A stretch of 64,000 bases of DNA from Bordetella ansorpii (GTDB lineage Bacteria; Pseudomonadota; Gammaproteobacteria; Burkholderiales; Burkholderiaceae_B), in NCBI RefSeq assembly GCF_900078315.1, contig NZ_FKBS01000017.1, positions 117,649 to 181,648 on the forward strand, given 5' to 3'. The translations under genes and the position numbers were made by a program. Below are positions 24,648-33,709 of the stretch, one piece after another. The notes beneath the pieces were generated by a model. It made no database searches. It was not told where the DNA came from and saw only the letters and a program-made list of their open reading frames with translations. The first letter of the stretch is position 1, and the number at the start of each line of letters is the position of its first letter.

Positions 24648-24812
24648 TCAACCCGCCGCGCTGCGGTAGTCGGCGTCGGTGAAATCCGGCGCGGTGGACG
24701 CCTGCGCGGGCGTGGCCGGGGCCACGGGGCTGCTTTCGGCGTCCCGGTCGGCAATGCCGAACAGCGACAGCTCGGCGGTGACCAGCGCATCCAGGAAGTT
24801 CGTCTTTTCCAT
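24648..24812 (-). CDS. Small protein of unknown function, 54 aa
   Basis: The ATG at 24812 has a strong ribosome site (AGGAG, about 8 bases upstream), which is the main support. The product starts MEKTNFLDALVTAELSLFGI, then becomes acidic and Ala/Pro-rich and ends DFTDADYRSAAG. No membrane segment and no family recognised. An N-terminal amphipathic helix is likely. The sequence upstream of the ATG could be read in frame but is low-quality and lacks a ribosome site. It stands alone between ureE and the SSS symporter. Confidence 0.6.
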   Translation of the reverse strand: MEKTNFLDALVTAELSLFGIADRDAESSPVAPATPAQASTAPDFTDADYRSAAG

Positions 24813-25146
24813 CGTATGGGCTCCTGCTTTCTTCGGACATGAACAAGCACGCGCGGCCCCGGCAAGTCCGCCTGATCGCCCGACGGGCGAATCGGCGGAA
24901 AAAAGCATGCCGTTCCGAGGCGAATGTCTCGCCAGGGAAAGACCGGCGGCAAAACGAAAATGCCTGGCCGCCATCCCCAAGGGGCACCCGAGAAAGGCGG
25001 CAAGGCATGGCCCATGTTGCACCCGCACAAACGGGGCCGTCAATTCGATTTGCTTAATTCGTTCGATAAAAAACGCGAATCAGCCTGCTTTATCAGCCCA
25101 TCGTCAGCTATCCATACCCGAACCTGAATGAATGAGCCTCGCCGCC
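24813..25146. other. 334-bp intergenic region without a gene
   Basis: It lies between the start of the 54-aa gene and the 3' end of the SSS symporter, both on the minus strand, so it should hold the promoter of the small gene. The right half is AT-rich (for example around 25040-25090). No tRNA, clear terminator or convincing reading frame was seen. Confidence 0.5.
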
Positions 25147-26640
25147 TCATACGCCGGGCTGCGCCACGGCCCGCGAGCGCGATCCCAGCAGCAATTGCGC
25201 CACCACGGCCACGACGATGTTCACCGCCAGGGCCAGCAGGCCCGTATACATCGTGTAGGTCGTGCCGCCGATGACCATCGAATGCACCGGCTTCACACCG
25301 TCCGCGAACACCAGCGCCGTGCCGCCGCCCAGCCCCACGGCCCAGCCGATCAGCAAGGCGGTGCCGCCGAACCAGCGCGAGAACAGGCCGAACACCACCG
25401 CCGGGAAGGTCTGCAGGATCCACACGCCGCCCAGCAGTTGCAGGTCCAGCGCGTACTGCGTCGGGATGAACAGGATGAACACCAGGGCGCCCACCTTGAC
25501 CACCAGCGACACCAGCTTGGCCACCTTGCCCTCGCCTTCCGGCGTGACGTTCGGGTTGACGTAGGCCTTCCAGAAGTTGCGGGTGAACAGGTTGGCCGCG
25601 CCGATCGACATCACCGCCGCCGGCACCAGCGCGCCGATGGCGATGGCCGAGAAGGCGAAGCCCGCGAACCAGCTGGGGAACAGCGTGTTGAACAGCATCG
25701 GCACCACGTCGTTGTTGGTGCCCGGCTTGATGCCGGCGGCGTAGGCCATGTAGCCCAGCAGCGCGATCAGGCCCAGCAACAGCGTGTAGGCCGGCAGGAA
25801 GATCGCGTTCTTGCGGATCGTGTCCGCGCTCTTGGCCGCGAAGATGCCGGTCAGGGTGTGCGGATACATGAAGGCCGCCAGCGCCGAGCCCAGCGCCAGC
25901 GTGGCGTACGGCAGGAACTGCGCGGGCGCCAGCGTCAGGCCGCCGCTGCCCTTGGCCGTGTACGCCTTGCCGGCGGCATCGAACACCGCCGCGTAGCCGC
26001 CCAGCTTCAGAGGCACCAGCACCACCGCCACCAGCACCACGATGTAGATCATCAGGTCCTTCACGAAGGCGATCAGCGCGGGCGCGCGCAGGCCGGCCGA
26101 ATACGTGTACAGCGCCAGGATGATGAAGGCGGCGGCCAGCGGCAGTTCGCCCGTCAGGCCCAGGGCCTTGATCACCACCTCCATGCCCACCAGTTGCAGC
26201 GCGATGTAGGGCATGGTGGCCAGCACGCCGGTCACGGCCACGGCCAGCTCCAGCGGACGCGACCCATAGCGGCCGTAGACCACGTCGCCCGCGGTCACGT
26301 GGCCTTGCTTGTGCGCCACGTTCCACAGCTTGGGCATGATGGCGAACACGATGGGATACACCAGGATGGTGTACGGCAGCGCGAAGAAGCCATAGGCGCC
26401 CACCGCGTAGACCAGCGCGGGCACGGCGATGACGGTATAGGCGGTATAGAAATCGCCGCCCACCAGAAACCAGGTGATCCAGGTGCCGAAACGGCGGCCG
26501 CCCAGGCCCCACTCATCGAGATTGGCGTGGCTCCCGCCGCGCTGCCAGCGCGACGCCGCGAAGCCCATCACCGTGACCAGCAGGAAGAAAAAAATAAAGA
26601 CCGACAAGGCGGCCCAGTTCAAGTGACTGCTTTCCATCAT
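25147..26640 (-). CDS. Sodium:solute symporter (SSS family), monocarboxylate-type
   Basis: 497 residues with about 13 hydrophobic helices, starting MMESSHLNWAALSVFIFFF. SSS features include GGRRFGTWITWFLVGGDFYTAY near the second helix and LVPAAVMSIGAANLFTRNFWK (about residue 345). It is an inner-membrane Na+-coupled importer. The start at 26640 overlaps the stop of the DUF3311 gene (ATGA), a pairing typical of monocarboxylate (MctP-like) uptake systems. Substrate such as pyruvate, lactate or a short acid is inferred from that pairing only. Confidence 0.93.
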   Translation of the reverse strand: MMESSHLNWAALSVFIFFFLLVTVMGFAASRWQRGGSHANLDEWGLGGRRFGTWITWFLVGGDFYTAYTVIAVPALVYAVGAYGFFALPYTILVYPIVFAIMPKLWNVAHKQGHVTAGDVVYGRYGSRPLELAVAVTGVLATMPYIALQLVGMEVVIKALGLTGELPLAAAFIILALYTYSAGLRAPALIAFVKDLMIYIVVLVAVVLVPLKLGGYAAVFDAAGKAYTAKGSGGLTLAPAQFLPYATLALGSALAAFMYPHTLTGIFAAKSADTIRKNAIFLPAYTLLLGLIALLGYMAYAAGIKPGTNNDVVPMLFNTLFPSWFAGFAFSAIAIGALVPAAVMSIGAANLFTRNFWKAYVNPNVTPEGEGKVAKLVSLVVKVGALVFILFIPTQYALDLQLLGGVWILQTFPAVVFGLFSRWFGGTALLIGWAVGLGGGTALVFADGVKPVHSMVIGGTTYTMYTGLLALAVNIVVAVVAQLLLGSRSRAVAQPGV

Positions 26641-26816
26641 TCTTCCCCATTCTTGCGGTAATGGCGGTAGACGATCCAGGTCAGGAACGCCGTGATCGGC
26701 ACCCACAGCAACTGATACCAGTAGAAGAAAGGAAAGCCCATGAAATCGGGCAGCGCCTGATTATAGAAAGGCACCCATAGCAAGCCCAGGAAGGGTAATA
26801 GAAGCAGTATCCACAT
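26637..26816 (-). CDS. DUF3311 small membrane protein, symporter partner
   Basis: 59 residues from the ATG at 26816, with two hydrophobic segments (MWILLLLPFLGLLWVPFYN and WYQLLWVPITAFLTWIVY) and a basic C-terminus. It matches the DUF3311 family that is almost always encoded just before an SSS symporter and probably assists it in the membrane. Its stop overlaps the symporter start, so translation is coupled. Longer in-frame extensions upstream are not hydrophobic and are rejected. Confidence 0.9.
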   Translation of the reverse strand: MWILLLLPFLGLLWVPFYNQALPDFMGFPFFYWYQLLWVPITAFLTWIVYRHYRKNGEE

Positions 26817-27040
26817 GATGATGCGCGCTCGTGTCTCGTGTAGGTTGGTGTCGTTGCAGAGCCTTGCGGCCCGCGGATGTGCGGGACTTGAACGAGGGCG
26901 CGGGATCGGCCGCTCCCTCGGATGCAACGATACGCCTGTCGCATTAACACCACTAAATAGCCCATTTTGCAATCAAGGGTATTGACGCGCCGGGATGCCG
27001 CGCGCCCGCAACGGGTATGGACGCTGTCAGGATCCGGCGC

Positions 27041-27652
27041 TCAGGGCTCGATATAGGGCTTGGGTTCAGGCGGCCGCAGGTCGGCAATGGCGTTTTGATC
27101 CAGCGCCACCTTGATGGTCAATCCGATCTCGTCGCCGACCAGCCGGTGATCGGCCACCATCCCGAAATCGCTGCGGCGGATCTTGCCGGTCGCCTCGAAG
27201 GCCGCCAGGCCCTTGTCGCCCGGCACCAGCGAGACATCCAGCGTCTGCGGACGCGTCACGCCGCGGATGGTCAACAGGCCCGTCATGGTCAGGTGCCCGT
27301 CCTCGCCCGCCGTCAGGCCCGTGCTGTGGTAATCGATCTCGGGATAACGGACGGCATCGAAATAATCGACCGAGCGCAGCTTGTTGGCGCCGCCCGGCAT
27401 GCCCACCCGGATCAGGCTGGCGCTCATGCGTACGGTGGCCTGGCTTTGCGCCGGCTGTTCGGCATCCAGCGACAGGTTGCCCTGGAACTGCTGGAACTCG
27501 CCCGTGGGCCGCAGGATCCCACCCACCCGGGGAAAGAACTCGATCACCGCGTTGCGCTGATCGAAGGGATACGAAACAGGCTGGGCATCGGCGCGCGCCA
27601 TGCCGCACAGGCTGGCCAGAAGCAGGGGGATGCAGGCAAGGCGGGAAGGCAT
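27041..27652 (-). CDS. YceI-family periplasmic lipocalin-like protein
   Basis: 203 residues with signal peptide MPSRLACIPLLLASLCGMARA. The mature part is a YceI beta-barrel: IEFFPRVGG in place of the usual start, VRMSASLIRVG, a DYFDAVRYPEI segment (family FFDVxxYP) and GLLTIRGVTRPQTLDV. YceI proteins bind polyisoprenoid or similar lipids in the periplasm. Divergent from the M48 lipoprotein gene across a 223-bp gap with no clear regulator site. Function in this organism unknown. Confidence 0.93.
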   Translation of the reverse strand: MPSRLACIPLLLASLCGMARADAQPVSYPFDQRNAVIEFFPRVGGILRPTGEFQQFQGNLSLDAEQPAQSQATVRMSASLIRVGMPGGANKLRSVDYFDAVRYPEIDYHSTGLTAGEDGHLTMTGLLTIRGVTRPQTLDVSLVPGDKGLAAFEATGKIRRSDFGMVADHRLVGDEIGLTIKVALDQNAIADLRPPEPKPYIEP

Positions 27653-27875
27653 CCGGAGCGCTCGTCTTTCGTTTTCGATGCGGCAACACTATAGACGGCA
27701 ACCTTTGCGGAAATATTCCCGAAATGCTGCCGTTGGTATTTGTTGCAGTCTGATAATCAAAAACACCCGACGACATCGAGCGCCTCATTAAAGTCTAGCC
27801 CGCGCCACTTCAGTCTTTTTTAAGACGAAAAGCCCCGGCCGCTGCACAAAATCAAACTTCAGAAAGAGGACTTCC

Positions 27876-28646
27876 ATGCGTAAGATCACGTTCGGCACGA
27901 CGGCTGTGGCCGCGGCCCTGCTGCTGGCAGGCTGCAACAACATGGGTAGCATGTCAAATACCGATGGCCTGATGTCGGCGGGCGCCAGCGCCTACCAGGC
28001 CGCCACGCTGTCCGACGCCGACATCGTCCAGATGTCGGATGCGGCCTGCAAGCAAAGCGACGCGGAATCGAAGATTGCCACGCCCAAGAGCAAGTACGGT
28101 GCTCGCCTGACCAGGGTGATGAAGGGCTTCGGCGACATGGACCTGAACGGCAACAAGATCGACTACAAGGTCTACCTGACCAAGGACGTCAATGCCTGGG
28201 CCATGGGCAACGGCTGCGTGCGCGTGTACAGCGGCCTGATGGACATGATGAACGACGACGAACTGCGCGGCGTGATCGGCCATGAAATGGGCCACGTCGC
28301 CCTGGGCCACAGCAAGAAGGCCATGCAGACCGCCTATGGCGTGAGCGCCGCCCGCAACGCCGCGGCTGCCGCCGGCGGCAGCGCCGTCGCGGCCCTGTCG
28401 GCCTCGCAACTGGGCGACCTGACCGAGAAGTTCATCAACGCGCAGTTCTCTCAGTCGCAGGAAACCGCGGCCGACGACTACTCGTTCGATCTGCTGACCC
28501 AGAAGAAGATGAACCGCAAGGGCCTGGTCACGGCTTTCCAGAAGCTGGCCAAGCTGGATGGCGGCAAGAGCGACATGTTCAGCTCGCACCCCTCCTCGCC
28601 CGACCGTGCCGCGCGCATGGAAGCCCGCCTGAAGAACGGCAAGTAA
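27876..28646 (+). CDS. M48-family zinc metalloprotease lipoprotein (LoiP/YggG-like)
   Basis: 256 residues. Lipobox LLAGC places the lipidated Cys at residue 20. The zinc protease motif HEMGH is at 136-140, with the third ligand likely Glu in SQETAADDYSFDLL. It resembles E. coli LoiP, an outer-membrane-associated protease for misfolded proteins. AAGAGGA precedes the start. A strong terminator follows, so this is a single-gene unit. Confidence 0.93.
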   Translation: MRKITFGTTAVAAALLLAGCNNMGSMSNTDGLMSAGASAYQAATLSDADIVQMSDAACKQSDAESKIATPKSKYGARLTRVMKGFGDMDLNGNKIDYKVYLTKDVNAWAMGNGCVRVYSGLMDMMNDDELRGVIGHEMGHVALGHSKKAMQTAYGVSAARNAAAAAGGSAVAALSASQLGDLTEKFINAQFSQSQETAADDYSFDLLTQKKMNRKGLVTAFQKLAKLDGGKSDMFSSHPSSPDRAARMEARLKNGK

Positions 28647-28680
28647 GCACGCGGCGTCCTCGGGCGCCAGGTGCCAGGCA

Positions 28681-28715
28681 AAACGGGGCGCATTGCGAAA
28701 TGCGCCCCGTTTTTT
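28681..28715 (+). terminator. Strong rho-independent terminator after the M48 gene
   Basis: AAACGGGGCGCATT (28681-28694) pairs perfectly with its complement (28699-28712) around a GCGA loop, and the strand continues with a T-run to 28715. It ends the M48 transcript; the A-run on the left side may let it also stop the leftward Bug transcript (gene end at 28810). Confidence 0.93.
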
Positions 28716-28809
28716 GCCTCGATGGGGGAATGACACCGTCCCTGCAGGGCAGGCCCGGGCGGCCCGCAAGCCCGGCCAGGCGCGGGCTATGGGATACCCT
28801 GCCCCCGCA

Positions 28810-29826
28810 TCACTCGCCCACGACGTTGCCTTCGCGGATCACGTCCGCCCACTGCTTGCGCTCGGCGCGGATGCGCTTGGCCGCGTCGGCGGGCGTGGTC
28901 CAGGTGGCGATGGCGCCCTGCTTGAGCAGCGCCTCGCGCGTCGACGGCTTGGCCAGGATGGTCTTCAGGGTGCCATTGAGCTTGTCGATCACCGGCGCGG
29001 GCGTGCCGGCCGGGGCGACGATGCCGAACATCGAGCTGACCTCGAAGCCTTTCAGGCCGGCCTCGGCGGCGGTCGGGACATCGGGCAGCGCCTCGGCGCG
29101 CGTGGCCGCCGTGACAGCCAGCGCGCGCAGCTTGCCCGCCTTCACATGGGCCTGGGCCGCGGGCACGGTCTCGATCATGCCCAGCACCTGCCCGCCCATC
29201 AGGTCGGTCATGGCCGGGCCGCTGCCCTTGTAGGGCACGTGCAGCACGTCCACGCCGGCCACGCGCTTGAACATCTCGGTCGCCAGATGCTGCGGCGAGC
29301 CGTTGCCCGACGAGGCCATGGTCATGGCGCCCGGCTTGGCCTTGACCAGCGCGATGAACTCCTGCAGCGTGTTGGCCTTCACCGTCGGATTCACCACGAA
29401 CACCAGCGGCACCGTGCCCACGATGGACACAGGCGAGAAACTCTTCTCGATGTCGTAGGGCACGCGGCCCTTGTACAGCTCGGCGTTGATGGAATGGCTG
29501 GTCAGCGCGCCCAGCAGCAGCGTATAGCCATCGGGCGCGGCCTTGGCGACCTGGTCCGCGCCGATGTTGCCGGCCGCGCCGGCGCGGTTCTCGACCACCA
29601 CGCTCTGGCCCAGCGCGCCCGTCAGTTCCTGCGCCATGACGCGGCCGATCACGTCGGTGGCGCCGCCGGGCGGGTAAGGCACGATCAGGCGCACGGGGCG
29701 GTCGGGGTAGTTGTCCTGGGCCTGGACGGCCGGCGCAAAGGCCGCACCGATGGCCAGCGCCATCAACGAACAGACGAACGCGCGGCGGGGCACGCGCCCG
29801 GCCCCGGTGTAGCGGGATGCGGACAT
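28810..29826 (-). CDS. Bug-family (TctC-like) periplasmic substrate-binding protein
   Basis: 338 residues from the ATG at 29826, with AGGAGA upstream; an in-frame ATG at 29973 would add 49 non-signal residues. The signal peptide is long with RVPRRAFVCSLMALAIGAAF and ends near VQAQD; RVPRRAF resembles a twin-arginine motif but lacks other Tat traits. The mature part begins NYPDRPVRLIVPYPPGG and contains VVVENRAGAAG. Divergent from the sugar-acid dehydratase, so a sugar acid or hydroxy-acid ligand is a reasonable inference. Confidence 0.92.
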   Translation of the reverse strand: MSASRYTGAGRVPRRAFVCSLMALAIGAAFAPAVQAQDNYPDRPVRLIVPYPPGGATDVIGRVMAQELTGALGQSVVVENRAGAAGNIGADQVAKAAPDGYTLLLGALTSHSINAELYKGRVPYDIEKSFSPVSIVGTVPLVFVVNPTVKANTLQEFIALVKAKPGAMTMASSGNGSPQHLATEMFKRVAGVDVLHVPYKGSGPAMTDLMGGQVLGMIETVPAAQAHVKAGKLRALAVTAATRAEALPDVPTAAEAGLKGFEVSSMFGIVAPAGTPAPVIDKLNGTLKTILAKPSTREALLKQGAIATWTTPADAAKRIRAERKQWADVIREGNVVGE

Positions 29827-30065
29827 GGCTTGTCTCCTATCCGGAACCGGGCTATTGATGGATGGGCTTTGCTGTTGTGCCCGGTTCTCATGCCGGGCAG
29901 TGTAGGCGGCGTGGCTTGATTGATTAATCAGTATTTTTCTATCGACTGATCCTTGAAATCGATCAATTTCCATACATCATGGAAAGTGCTTGCGGCTGCC
30001 GAGCAGGGCTGGCTATGATGGCCGGCTTAATTATCAATAATATTATCGAAGGGTAGGAAGACGAC
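29827..30065. promoter_or_regulatory. Divergent promoter region of Bug receptor and dehydratase
   Basis: 239 bp, AT-rich in a GC-rich setting. Palindromes TGATTAATCA (29921-29930) and ATAATATTAT (30037-30046) are candidate operators for the two directions. AGGAAG lies before the dehydratase ATG. No regulator gene is adjacent, so the controlling protein is not known. Confidence 0.4.
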
Positions 30066-31811
30066 ATGAGCCAGAAAAAACAGCCGCCCGCCGCCGCGAC
30101 CGGCCTGTCCAAGGGGCTGACCAACTACGGGGACACGGGCTTCTCGCTGTTCCTGCGCAAGGCCTTCATCAAGGGCGCCGGCTACACCGACGACGCGCTG
30201 TCGCGCCCCGTCATCGGCATCGTCAACACCGGCAGCAGCTACAACCCCTGTCATGGCAACGCGCCCCAACTGATCGAGGCGGTCAAGCGCGGCGTGATGC
30301 TGGCCGGCGGCCTGCCCGTGGACTTTCCCACCATCTCGGTGCACGAAAGCTTCTCGCATCCCACCAGTATGTACCTGCGCAACCTGATGTCCATGGACAC
30401 GGAAGAAATGATCCGCGCCCAGCCCATGGATGCGGTGGTGCTGATCGGCGGCTGCGACAAGACCGTGCCCGCCCAGTTGATGGGCGCGGCCTCGGCCAAC
30501 GTGCCGGCCATCCAACTGGTGACGGGTTCCATGCTGACCGGCGCGCACCGTGGCGAGCGTGTCGGCGCCTGCACCGACTGCCGCCGTTACTGGGGCCGCT
30601 ATCGCGCCGACGAGATCGACGCGGCCGAGATCAGCGACGTCAACAACCAGTTGGTGGCCAGCGTGGGTACCTGTTCGGTGATGGGCACGGCCAGCACCAT
30701 GGCCTGCGTCACCGAAGCCCTGGGCATGATGGTGTTCGGCGGCGGCTCGGCCCCGGCGGTCACGGCGGACCGCGTGCGCGTGGCCGAGCAGACCGGCACC
30801 ACGGCGGTCGCCATGGCCAAGTCCGGCCTCACGCCCGGCCGCATCCTCAACGGCAAGTCGATCGAGAACGCGCTGCGCGTGCTGCTGGCCATCGGCGGCT
30901 CGACCAACGGCATCGTGCACATCACGGCCATCGCCGGCCGCCTGGGCATCGACATCGACCTGGCCGGGCTGGACGCCATGAGCAAGGAAACCCCCGTGCT
31001 GGTCGACCTCAAGCCCTCGGGCCAGCACTACATGGAAGACTTCCACAAGGCGGGCGGCATGCCCGCCCTGCTGCGCGAACTGCGTCCGCTGCTGCACCTG
31101 GACACCCTGACCGTCAGCGGCCGCACGCTGGGCGAGATGCTGGACGAGGCGCCCGCCCCGTTCGTGCAGGACGTGATCCGCCCCTTCGACAAGCCCATCT
31201 ACCCGCTGGGCGGCCTGGCCGTGCTGCGCGGCAACCTGGCCCCGGGCGGCGCCATCATCAAGCAGTCGGCCGCCAACCCCAAGCTGATGGAGCACGAAGG
31301 CCGCGCCGTGGTGTTCGAGAACGCCGAGGACATGGCGCTGCGCATCGACAACGACGATCTGGACGTCACCGCCGAAGACATCCTGGTGCTCAAGCGCATC
31401 GGCCCCACGGGTGCGCCGGGCATGCCCGAGGCCGGCTACATGCCGATCCCGCGCAAGCTGGCGCGCGCCGGCGTGAAGGACATGGTGCGGATCTCCGACG
31501 GCCGCATGAGCGGCACGGCGGCGGGCACCATCGTGCTGCACGTCACGCCCGAGTCCGCCATCGGCGGCCCGCTGGCGCACGTGCGCAGCGGCGACCGCAT
31601 CCGCCTGTCGGTGGCCAACCGCGAAATCTCGCTGTTGATCAGCGACGAGGAACTGGCCCGGCGCGCCGCCGAGGTGCAGATCGAACGTCCGTCGGCCGAG
31701 CGCGGCTATCGCAAGCTCTTCCTGCAGACCGTCACGCAGGCCGACCAGGGCGTCGACTTCGACTTCCTGCGCGCCACGGAAACCACCGACAAGGTGCCGC
31801 GCCCGCGTTGA
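30066..31811 (+). CDS. IlvD/Edd-family [2Fe-2S] dehydratase, sugar-acid type
   Basis: 581 residues. The three cluster cysteines are C62 (NPCHG), C130 (GGCDKT) and C203 (GTCSVMG), as in L-arabinonate/xylonate dehydratases, and the metal-binding Lys is in CDKT. The catalytic Ser lies in DGRMSGTAAG. The family removes water from 2,3-dihydroxy acids to make 2-keto acids. The three-cysteine pattern and the divergent Bug receptor favour a sugar-acid or hydroxy-acid substrate over branched-chain amino acid synthesis (ilvD). Specific substrate unknown. Confidence 0.88.
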   Translation: MSQKKQPPAAATGLSKGLTNYGDTGFSLFLRKAFIKGAGYTDDALSRPVIGIVNTGSSYNPCHGNAPQLIEAVKRGVMLAGGLPVDFPTISVHESFSHPTSMYLRNLMSMDTEEMIRAQPMDAVVLIGGCDKTVPAQLMGAASANVPAIQLVTGSMLTGAHRGERVGACTDCRRYWGRYRADEIDAAEISDVNNQLVASVGTCSVMGTASTMACVTEALGMMVFGGGSAPAVTADRVRVAEQTGTTAVAMAKSGLTPGRILNGKSIENALRVLLAIGGSTNGIVHITAIAGRLGIDIDLAGLDAMSKETPVLVDLKPSGQHYMEDFHKAGGMPALLRELRPLLHLDTLTVSGRTLGEMLDEAPAPFVQDVIRPFDKPIYPLGGLAVLRGNLAPGGAIIKQSAANPKLMEHEGRAVVFENAEDMALRIDNDDLDVTAEDILVLKRIGPTGAPGMPEAGYMPIPRKLARAGVKDMVRISDGRMSGTAAGTIVLHVTPESAIGGPLAHVRSGDRIRLSVANREISLLISDEELARRAAEVQIERPSAERGYRKLFLQTVTQADQGVDFDFLRATETTDKVPRPR

Positions 31812-31835
31812 TGCCCGCGCCGCCGGGGATGGCGT

Positions 31836-32657
31836 TCAGCCGACGCGCAGCCAGAGGGCCGTCGCGTCGTCGCTGGCCTTGAAGCGCGGATAGCGCAGGC
31901 AGGCCGCGTCGTCCCGTTCGATCTGGCGCAATTCGCGCCCCAGGGCCGCCAGGCCGGCCTCGGCCATGCGCGACACCAACGCGGGCGCGTCGTATACGGC
32001 ATACGCATCGATCAACGCGGCGAAGCCATCGCTCATCAGCAGGATGTCGTCGCCCCGGCGCACGGGCGCGCGGGCGTGGCGCGTGCCCTGCTTCGCCTGT
32101 GCCGCGTCCACGCCGAGCACCGGTTTCGGCCTTTCGCGCGCGGCGCGGCGGTCGGCCAATACCTCGGGCGTGCGCACGTTGCCCGCGCCTGCCCCCGGGC
32201 CCAGCGCGGCGGCCTCGGCCGATTCCGCCCCCCGGTCCGGCGCCGGGGTCAGGAACGCCACGCCGCCGGCGCCGCGGTGGATCACCGTGCAATCGCCCAG
32301 CCAGGCGCAGGCCACTTCGTCGTCCTGCAGGGCCACGGCCGCGAACGCGGCGCGCGGCAACTCCCAGGAAGACACGGGATCCCGGCGCCGTTCGCGGGCA
32401 TAGGCGTCGGAGAGCGCATCGAACACCTGGCCGCAGATCGCTTCCAATGATCCGCTGCCGCTGGCTGCGCAGAAGGCCGCTTGCGCGCGCATGGCCAGCC
32501 AAGCGGCCCCGCCCCGCTCGCCCAGCAGGCCCGGATCGCCCAGATCGGTCGCGCCGTCGATCACCCAGGCATGCCGGTCGGCGCTGCCGGCGCGGTCGTC
32601 GTTGGGCACGCTGGCCCTGCCGGCCAGGCTGAGGCTTTCAATCAGGTCGAAATGCAT
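31836..32657 (-). CDS. PP2C-like serine/threonine phosphatase domain protein
   Basis: 273 residues spanning one PP2C-like domain. Metal-site motifs: NDDRAG near residue 19, VIDGATD (32-38), GDCTVIH, LMSDG (about 206-210) and ASDDAT near the end. The spacing has a low-complexity Ala/Arg insert in the middle (about 140-195). It should hydrolyse phospho-Ser/Thr with Mn2+ or Mg2+ in the cytosol. No kinase, FHA or type VI secretion genes are near, so its partner is unknown. Convergent with the dehydratase gene. Confidence 0.82.
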   Translation of the reverse strand: MHFDLIESLSLAGRASVPNDDRAGSADRHAWVIDGATDLGDPGLLGERGGAAWLAMRAQAAFCAASGSGSLEAICGQVFDALSDAYARERRRDPVSSWELPRAAFAAVALQDDEVACAWLGDCTVIHRGAGGVAFLTPAPDRGAESAEAAALGPGAGAGNVRTPEVLADRRAARERPKPVLGVDAAQAKQGTRHARAPVRRGDDILLMSDGFAALIDAYAVYDAPALVSRMAEAGLAALGRELRQIERDDAACLRYPRFKASDDATALWLRVG

Positions 32658-32789
32658 GATGAGAGTGGAACTCCGGAATCGCGGTCAGGATAGTGGAAGA
32701 GCCCGTCTCGCCAGCCCCTGGGTGGCGCCGGTGGGACCGGCCGGCCCGGTGTGGCGTGCGGACCCTGGCCAGGAACGGCACGCCGGGCT

Positions 32790-33689
32790 TCAGGACGACA
32801 GACTGTCCCGCAGCATCTGCACCAGCGTAGCAGCCGCCGGCGACAGGCTGCGGTTGCGCAGCGTCACCAAGCCGATCGACCGTTCGGCCACCGGCGCGAT
32901 CAGCTTGCGCTCGACGATGCCGGGATGGGCCACGGCTTCGGCCGCCGTTTCCGGCAACGCCGCCACGCCGAATCCGCATTCCACCATGGCCACGATGGTG
33001 GCCAGGTGCTCGGCCTCGAAGGCCGGCTGGAAACGGATGCGGTTCTGCAGGAAAGCCCACTCCGTGTACTGCCGCACGCTGCTGGGATGCACCATGGACA
33101 CATGCGACATCTCGGCCGTGTCCGCCCAGCGCACCGGCCCCTTGCCGCCGGCCAGCGCATGGCCCTGCGGAATCAGCAGGATGAAGCTGTCCGACATCAT
33201 CGGCACGTAGTGCAGGTCGGCGTGCTGGGGATCCGCGGCCGTCAGCGCGAAATCGACCTGTCCCGCCCGCACCAGGTCGAAGGCCGGCCCCGACAGCGTG
33301 TCGTGCACCTTCAGCGCCACGCCCGGATGGTTCTGCCGGTAGGCCATCAGCACGCGGGGCAGCCAGCGCGCGGCCAGCGAAGGCAAGGCGGCCACGGCCA
33401 CCTGGCCATGCTCGGCGCCGGCAATGCCGCTGACCGCCGCGATGGCCTCGCGAAACGCCACCTGCAGCGTGGCCGCCTGCTGCAGGAAGACCTCGCCCGC
33501 GGCCGTCAGGCGCACCGAACGCGTGGTGCGGTCGAACAGCCGCACGCCCAGGCTGTCCTCGATGCGCAGGATCTGCGTGGACAGCGCCGACTGCGACAGG
33601 TGCAGCTGCGCGGCGGCCTGGCGGAAATTGAGCATGCGGCCCAGCATCAACACGGTGTCGATGTCGCGCATGGACAGATTGATCTGCAT
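32790..33689 (-). CDS. LysR-family transcriptional regulator
   Basis: 299 residues; winged helix at residues 8-65 (LNFRQAAAQLHLSQSALSTQI) then the co-inducer domain. Divergent from the hydroxyacyl-CoA dehydrogenase/BKACE pair, with two LysR-type dyads in between, so it very likely activates that pair. An effector of the beta-hydroxy or beta-keto acid class is plausible but unproved. Confidence 0.93.
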   Translation of the reverse strand: MQINLSMRDIDTVLMLGRMLNFRQAAAQLHLSQSALSTQILRIEDSLGVRLFDRTTRSVRLTAAGEVFLQQAATLQVAFREAIAAVSGIAGAEHGQVAVAALPSLAARWLPRVLMAYRQNHPGVALKVHDTLSGPAFDLVRAGQVDFALTAADPQHADLHYVPMMSDSFILLIPQGHALAGGKGPVRWADTAEMSHVSMVHPSSVRQYTEWAFLQNRIRFQPAFEAEHLATIVAMVECGFGVAALPETAAEAVAHPGIVERKLIAPVAERSIGLVTLRNRSLSPAAATLVQMLRDSLSS

Positions 33690-33709
33690 GGAATGTCTCG
33701 GGGATTTAT

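Noticed and set aside
30066-31811. Annotation as ilvD (branched-chain amino acid synthesis)
   Set aside because: The C62/C130/C203 pattern, divergent Bug receptor and lack of ilv neighbours favour a sugar-acid dehydratase.
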